Shown: positions 13,672 through 16,712 of the stretch, piece by piece
Numbering within the stretch: the stretch's first letter is position 1
How the letters are laid out: every line of letters starts with the position of its first letter
Source of the DNA: Thermoplasmata archaeon
GTDB taxonomy: Archaea > Thermoplasmatota > Thermoplasmata > Thermoplasmatales > Thermoplasmataceae
Direction of reading: 5' to 3'
Length of the DNA stretch: 16,712 nucleotides
Assembly (NCBI GenBank): GCA_021806345.1
Contig: JAJZXP010000324.1
Coordinates: 1 to 16,712, forward strand
Notes under the pieces: model-generated
The model's input: only the letters and a program-made list of their open reading frames with translations
The model's database searches: none
Told to the model about the DNA's origin: nothing
Program-made: the position numbers and the translations under genes

Positions 13672-14454
13672 TTGTACGCAATTATTGAGGATGAATATTT
13701 AGCAAGAGTTCCCCCAACTATGCTTGGAGATGATTATGACCTGGTTGTGGAGGAAGTTACGAGGAGAGAACTTCAGGGAACGATGGTTGACTATATTCCA
13801 GTTCAACCTTCAAAAAACGAAAACCAGAAGTGTTACGTTATTTCAATTTTAGGCATAAAGAAGAATGGAGATGGAATAATGGTGCACGGAGATGGCGGCG
13901 TTTATCAGAAAATTTCCTACAGGGCCCTTGCATTTGTCCCTAAGGTTAATGAAATTGTAGAAGGAGTTGTTGTCTCCATCGTATCTAAAATTGGAGCTTT
14001 TATCAGATTCGGTTCATTTGAGGGATTGCTTCATATTGGACAGATTATGGATGACAGGATAGAAATAAACGAAGCAAACAGAACTCTTTCTGGAAAGGAT
14101 ACAAAAAAGGAACTGAAAGTTGGTGACAAAGTAAGGGTTAGAATAGTTATGATGAGCATTTCTTCTTCTTCACCAAAAGATAGGAGAATAGGCTTTACAA
14201 TGAAACAACCCGGTCTTGGAAAACTTGAATGGATAGGATCTCCTGTAAAACAGGACTCAGGAAATTTAGAAAAAGAAACACCAGTCATTCACAAACCTTC
14301 TAAATACAAACCTGCAAAGAAAAAGTCTTCAAAATCAGGCAGTGATGTGGAATTTGTCCATGAGACGGTTGAGGCCAATCCTAAACCTGTTGATGAAGAG
14401 ACCCAGGAAGAAGAGGCCCTTGGAGAAGAACATGATTATGGTGAGGAACTGTGA
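13672..14454 (+). CDS. rpo7: DNA-directed RNA polymerase subunit Rpo7 (RpoE) with long charged C-terminal extension
   Basis: This is the archaeal counterpart of eukaryotic Rpb7. With Rpo4 it forms the polymerase stalk that binds nascent RNA and helps open the promoter. The TTG start gives the expected MY- N-terminus, and the RNP-like tip domain follows (residues 1-80, with RVPPTMLG and GDGIMVHGDGG). The S1/OB RNA-binding domain covers about 90-185: FVPKVNEIVEGVVVSIVSKI, GAFIRFG, EGLLHIGQIMDD and the closing GFTMKQPGLGKLEWI. Typical archaeal Rpo7 ends about here (about 187 residues). This one continues for another 70 residues: a Lys/Pro/Ser-rich stretch, then a strongly acidic tail ending EEHDYGEEL. 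It is the first gene of a five-gene operon; its stop overlaps the spt4 GTG. Confidence 0.93.
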   Translation: MYAIIEDEYLARVPPTMLGDDYDLVVEEVTRRELQGTMVDYIPVQPSKNENQKCYVISILGIKKNGDGIMVHGDGGVYQKISYRALAFVPKVNEIVEGVVVSIVSKIGAFIRFGSFEGLLHIGQIMDDRIEINEANRTLSGKDTKKELKVGDKVRVRIVMMSISSSSPKDRRIGFTMKQPGLGKLEWIGSPVKQDSGNLEKETPVIHKPSKYKPAKKKSSKSGSDVEFVHETVEANPKPVDEETQEEEALGEEHDYGEEL

Positions 14455-14657
14455 GCAAGTCATCTGCAAAGAAAAAAATTTTAGCATGCAGGAAGTGCAA
14501 AAGAATCTGCTATGACAAACCCTGCCCCGAACATGGAGACAGAGATCTTTCTCCCGACTGGTATGGTTTCATGGTTTTCGATAATCTGGAACATTCTACA
14601 ATCAGTAAAATAGCAAGTAATCCTAAAGAAGGATCTTATGCTCTTAAGGTCAGATAA
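14451..14657 (+). CDS. spt4: Transcription elongation factor Spt4
   Basis: This 68-residue zinc protein pairs with Spt5 (NusG) to clamp RNA polymerase and promote processive elongation. The GTG start overlaps the rpo7 TGA (GTGA) and is preceded by GGTGAGG. Recognisable features are the first zinc knuckle CRKC (residues 13-16), the conserved DRDLSPDWYGFMVF block, and a short hydrophobic C-terminal region including SKIASN. The second knuckle, CPxC in most Spt4 proteins, reads CPEH here, with an extra Cys upstream (ICYDKPC), so the fourth zinc ligand is probably His. Its position after rpo7 is the standard euryarchaeal arrangement. Confidence 0.92.
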   Translation: MSKSSAKKKILACRKCKRICYDKPCPEHGDRDLSPDWYGFMVFDNLEHSTISKIASNPKEGSYALKVR

Positions 14658-15138
14658 AACATATTCACTTACTGAGCAGTCAAAATCCCTTATAACTCAG
14701 AACAATGGCCCCCTGTGTGGCCTCGAGGAGATCAGAAAACATGACAGCTCCACACTTTATTCTGTAGGTGATTATACGACTAAATTTCTTGAGGATAATG
14801 AAATCAGACCCAAAATTGAGATTTTTGATCTTAAAACTCAGAGAGATGAAGAAAATTACACTGATGTTAAAGGTTCTATTTCGGTTAATAATCCACCAGG
14901 TGTCATAACATCTGATCTTATCTGTGCAGTTGAATCCGCAATAAAAAGTTCCAAGAGAACATTCATTAGAGTGATTGGTGAAGAGGATCTGGCAGTCTTA
15001 CCAATAATCTTTTATGCCCCGTTGAATTCACTGGTCGTTTACGGCATTCCCGGAAAAGGCATGGGATGCATAACCGTAATGGAAAACGTGAAGAATCTGG
15101 TAAACAGAATATTCGAATTGATGGAAGTGAAGGAATGA
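14638..15138 (+). CDS. GTP-dependent dephospho-CoA kinase (DUF359 family)
   Basis: The protein has 166 residues and catalyses the last step of archaeal CoA biosynthesis: phosphorylation of the ribose 3'-hydroxyl of dephospho-CoA, using GTP. Family landmarks are YSVGDYTTKFLED near residue 41, IEIFDLKTQRD near 61, NPPGVIT near 84, VIGEEDLAVLPIIFYAPLNS near 112 and VVYGIPGKGMG near 133. These are unrelated to the bacterial P-loop CoaE kinase. The ATG at 14638 lies inside the 3' end of spt4 (20-base overlap) with AAGGA just upstream, so coupling is likely. The linkage to rpo7, spt4 and rps24e is the classic archaeal context by which this family was first noticed. Confidence 0.9.
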   Translation: MLLRSDKTYSLTEQSKSLITQNNGPLCGLEEIRKHDSSTLYSVGDYTTKFLEDNEIRPKIEIFDLKTQRDEENYTDVKGSISVNNPPGVITSDLICAVESAIKSSKRTFIRVIGEEDLAVLPIIFYAPLNSLVVYGIPGKGMGCITVMENVKNLVNRIFELMEVKE

Positions 15139-15434
15139 ATTTCAAGATAGTTGATTCAATAGAAAACAAAATATTGAAAAGGAAAGAGATAAAATATACC
15201 ATAGAGTATAACGGCAGCCCAACACCATCCAGGGATAGCATCAGAGAAATCGTTGCAAGAAATACAAACAGCAACAAGGAACTTATAATTGTTGACCACA
15301 ATTACCAGCTTACAGGGCTTCACAAATTGTCGGGATATGTTAAAATCTATTCCCGAAAAGAAGATGCAATGCTCTATGAGCCAGATTATGAATTATACAG
15401 GAATGGATTGAAGCAAAAGGAGGAGAAGCAGTAA
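15135..15434 (+). CDS. rps24e: 30S ribosomal protein S24e
   Basis: The 99-residue length is normal for archaeal S24e, a small-subunit protein shared by archaea and eukaryotes. Typical features are the N-terminal strand [19 protein letters not shown], the [12 protein letters not shown] helix, the [25 protein letters not shown] segment, and a C-terminal helix ending LKQKEEKQ. The start is the ATG at 15135, which overlaps the preceding TGA (ATGA). A longer in-frame ORF from 15066 is spurious because its extra residues are not S24e-like and overlap the kinase gene. The stop shares its last base with the next ATG (TAATG). Confidence 0.95.
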   Translation: MNFKIVDSIENKILKRKEIKYTIEYNGSPTPSRDSIREIVARNTNSNKELIIVDHNYQLTGLHKLSGYVKIYSRKEDAMLYEPDYELYRNGLKQKEEKQ

Positions 15435-15589
15435 TGCAGAAGAGAGAAGTCTACACAATTGAGGAAAATAGAATAGTAAGGGGAAAAAGATCATGCCCAA
15501 GGTGTGGTGTGGGTGTTTACCTTGCTGAGCATGAAAACAGATTTTCCTGTGGAAAATGTGCATATACAGAATTTAAAAAGAAAAAATAA
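15434..15589 (+). CDS. rps27ae: 30S ribosomal protein S27ae
   Basis: This 51-residue zinc-ribbon ribosomal protein is the archaeal form of the ribosomal half of eukaryotic ubiquitin-S27a. It starts MQKREVYTI and contains a complete four-cysteine ribbon: CPRCG (Cys21 and Cys24) and CGKC (Cys39 and Cys42), with [13 protein letters not shown] between. It ends in the basic tail FKKKK. The ATG at 15434 overlaps the S24e TAA by one base (TAATG). The gene closes the rpo7 operon and runs toward the convergent DUF2175-like gene, whose stop is only 3 bases away. Confidence 0.95.
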   Translation: MQKREVYTIEENRIVRGKRSCPRCGVGVYLAEHENRFSCGKCAYTEFKKKK

Positions 15590-15592
15590 GTT

Positions 15593-15895
15593 TTAGAGTT
15601 CTGAAATTTTCTTTGTCGTATCCCCTGCTGCTTTTTCTACATCTTTATATTTTAATCTGTGAAATTCACTGCTAGGCCCATCCATTGGTTTGATATTTAT
15701 GAGGTTGATCAGATGCGTCAGCTCTGAATCAAGATGAAGAGAAAGAACTCTGAATTCCTCAACCTTCGAATCTTCCAGACTCTTTCTTTTTGCTGAAATA
15801 AAGCAATCAAAATGAACAGGCCCCTTTTTTGTGAAGGTGAACTTCTCCCCAGTTACAACCAACTTTCCACATTCATAGCATTCAAACTGTGCCAT
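15593..15895 (-). CDS. Zinc-binding DUF2175-like archaeal protein
   Basis: The protein has 100 residues. The N-terminal third carries a C-x2-C (Cys6, Cys9) and an H-x2-C (His28, Cys31) separated by GEKFTFTKKGPVHFD, a LIM-like single zinc site. This pattern matches DUF2175, a small family found in archaea with no assigned function. The remainder is helical and charged (SAKRKSLEDSKVEEFRVLSLHL) and ends DTTKKISEL. The gene starts at the ATG at 15895, and a striking inverted repeat (15907-15929) overlaps its promoter position. It converges with the ribosomal operon at a 3-base gap. The fold is reasonably clear; the role is not. Confidence 0.65.
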   Translation of the reverse strand: MAQFECYECGKLVVTGEKFTFTKKGPVHFDCFISAKRKSLEDSKVEEFRVLSLHLDSELTHLINLINIKPMDGPSSEFHRLKYKDVEKAAGDTTKKISEL

Positions 15896-15906
15896 ATTTA
15901 GAAATT

Positions 15907-15929
15907 ATCAAGTAATAGAAATACTTGAT
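15907..15929. promoter_or_regulatory. Inverted repeat, candidate operator between divergent genes
   Basis: ATCAAGTA, 7 bases, TACTTGAT: perfect 8-bp arms. It spans positions -12 to -34 of the DUF2175-like gene, where TBP/TFB should bind, and lies immediately upstream of the rightward promoter. Candidates for the bound regulator are the DUF2175-like protein itself or an unlinked winged-helix factor. Confidence 0.5.
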
Positions 15930-16216
15930 CCAAAAAGTTCTTAAAAGCTCAGAATTATCCTAAATTATGGAAAGAAGAGGCACCTCTTATTTACAGGGAA
16001 GATCTTCCAAGAGGATTGGCGGAAAGCGAGGCGGAATTATCCACCTACATTGTGGGGGCCCACTTCGGGTTTGACTTTAAGGATGACAGTGGGGCCTACA
16101 TTAAAGGATGGCTTGATGATGCAAGATCTCATGGGAAAGATCTTGGAAAGGAGAACCTTGATCGGGTCCTGAATAATGCAAGATGGTTGATCAATGAGAT
16201 CTCGGGGAAATTGTAA
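15929..16216 (+). pseudogene. C-terminal fragment of an ArdC-type zincin (catalytic motif missing)
   Basis: The open frame encodes WKEEAPLIYREDLPRG, then LAESEAELSTYIVGAHFGFDF, a middle YIKGWL, and GKENLDRVLNNARWLINEI. This pattern (acidic helix with E-AE, FG-D, then Y-x-x-WL and a last helix) is what follows the HExxH helix in ArdC-like antirestriction metalloproteases of plasmids and integrated elements. No HExxH is present. The frame runs back to a stop at 15926 without any ATG or GTG; the only usual start is TTG at 16016, inside the conserved region. A well-placed ATG at 15967, about 24 bases after TTCTTAAAAG, is in another frame. It is therefore a truncated or frameshifted relic, or a small stand-alone protein with an unusual start. 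Confidence 0.5.
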
Positions 16217-16225
16217 GGCGTAACT

Positions 16226-16543
16226 ATGTCTGGCAAACCAAAAAACAAAGGATCATCCGGGAAGAAGACTGCTACAAGAGGAAAATCCGCAGTGAAACAA
16301 TATGCAGCCAAGGGATTAAAGAAAGCAGACAGGTCATTTCACATCAAACTGAAGCATGTCCTTGGAGGAGTTTCACTTTTAAGTCTCCTTGCAGCATTTG
16401 AAGTATTTTCCATACCTGCTTCTAACGGAATAATAGATGTGTTTGGGTTAACAAAACTAATGGCTGGTGGAGTTTGGTTCACAGCTGCAGTTTTAAGTGG
16501 TGGAGTTGCGATAGTCCTTGATGCTGAGGAAAGGATAAAATAG
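16226..16543 (+). CDS. Small basic protein with two membrane helices
   Basis: The protein has 105 residues. The first 45 are strongly basic and low in complexity (Lys, Gly, Ser, Arg), probably cytoplasmic and able to touch nucleic acid or acidic lipid. Two hydrophobic segments follow, about 46-66 (VLGGVSLLSLLAAFEVFSI) and 78-97 (LMAGGVWFTAAVLSGGVAIVL), with the charged tail DAEERIK. The ATG is 9 bases after the stop of the zincin fragment and is preceded by a GTAAGGCG sequence, so the two are probably cotranscribed. No family recognised. Confidence 0.6.
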   Translation: MSGKPKNKGSSGKKTATRGKSAVKQYAAKGLKKADRSFHIKLKHVLGGVSLLSLLAAFEVFSIPASNGIIDVFGLTKLMAGGVWFTAAVLSGGVAIVLDAEERIK

Positions 16544-16564
16544 TCAAAACACATTATAATTATC

Positions 16565-16678
16565 ATGCAGGTTGGTAACAGGAGTAACAGGAAAGAAATT
16601 AATCTTCAGCTTATAATAGGATATGCAATGATTATAAGTGGCGGTCTGGGGTTGCTGTACTTCATAGGTTTCCTCTGA
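16565..16678 (+). CDS. 37-residue single-helix membrane peptide
   Basis: The frame begins MQVGNRSNRKEINLQ and ends in a hydrophobic helix (LIIGYAMIISGGLGLLYFIG, residues 16-35), then FL. The polar, positively charged start followed by one membrane helix is typical of real small membrane proteins. It begins 21 bases after the stop of the preceding membrane gene on the same strand. An AT-rich sequence (ACATTATAATTAT) sits just before the ATG, too close for a leaderless TATA box, so cotranscription is more likely. There is no similarity to judge by, and the short length keeps confidence low. Confidence 0.4.
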   Translation: MQVGNRSNRKEINLQLIIGYAMIISGGLGLLYFIGFL

Positions 16679-16712
16679 TTTATTTTTATTTCCATTAAAT
16701 TAGCAACCAAAA

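Noticed and set aside
15066..15134. Longer S24e start
   Set aside because: The extra residues are not S24e-like and overlap the kinase gene; the ATGA overlap at 15135 gives the normal S24e N-terminus.
14966..15301. 111-codon minus-strand frame opposite the dephospho-CoA kinase and S24e genes
   Set aside because: Both plus-strand genes are unmistakable, and the hydrophobic antisense product is a codon-bias artefact.
1..16712. tRNA genes, rRNA, CRISPR arrays, intact insertion sequences
   Set aside because: I looked in all gaps for tRNA-like arms, regularly spaced repeats and transposase motifs, and saw none that hold up.

Overview
The window looks like chromosomal DNA from an acidophilic archaeon of the order Thermoplasmatales. 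The base composition is AT-rich, in the range of Ferroplasma or Cuniculiplasma rather than Thermoplasma acidophilum. The archaeal assignment rests on an archaeal/eukaryotic-type information-processing cluster at 13672-15589: RNA polymerase Rpo7, Spt4, GTP-dependent dephospho-CoA kinase, S24e and S27ae. The start signals agree. Most transcription units begin at an ATG or GTG about 23-30 bases downstream of an AT-rich TATA box, as expected for leaderless mRNAs. Genes inside operons overlap their stop and start codons or use a GGTG/AAGGA ribosome-binding site with GTG or TTG starts. The genus is inferred, not proven.

Layout. 3-230 is the 3' end of a zinc-ribbon gene that enters from the left. 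225-6479 is a minus-strand block: a UvrD-like helicase fused to a RecB-type nuclease, homoserine kinase (ThrB), a cystathionine gamma-synthase-type PLP enzyme overlapping thrB, an ACT-domain protein, and a multi-pass membrane protein. ThrB, the PLP enzyme and probably the ACT protein form a small threonine/methionine (homoserine) branch-point module. 6480-6881 is a roughly 400-base gap with divergent promoters.

6882-9806 is the most interesting part. An unusual Ser/Thr protein kinase (plus strand) converges on a translationally coupled pair on the minus strand, a von Willebrand A (TerY-like) protein and a PP2C-type phosphatase. Together they match the TerY-P triad known from bacterial Ter stress-response loci. 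Here the triad is in an archaeon, with a reversed kinase, a distinctive N-terminal beta-rich domain and no C-terminal helix-hairpin-helix domain.

9926-12399 on the minus strand encodes a small membrane protein, a membrane family-2 glycosyltransferase coupled to a four-helix membrane protein, and a 113-residue unknown. 12550-13563 encodes a sequon-rich surface protein with a proline-rich stalk and a polytopic C-terminal half.

13672-15589 is the tightly overlapped rpo7-spt4-DPCK-rps24e-rps27ae operon. Its Rpo7 has a long charged C-terminal extension, and its Spt4 has a Cys-to-His change in the zinc site. To the right are a convergent DUF2175-like zinc protein, a C-terminal fragment of an ArdC-type zincin without its catalytic motif, and two small membrane proteins. 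Two clear inverted repeats (12425-12443 and 15907-15929) sit in divergent promoter regions and look like operators. I found no tRNA, rRNA, CRISPR array or intact insertion sequence.
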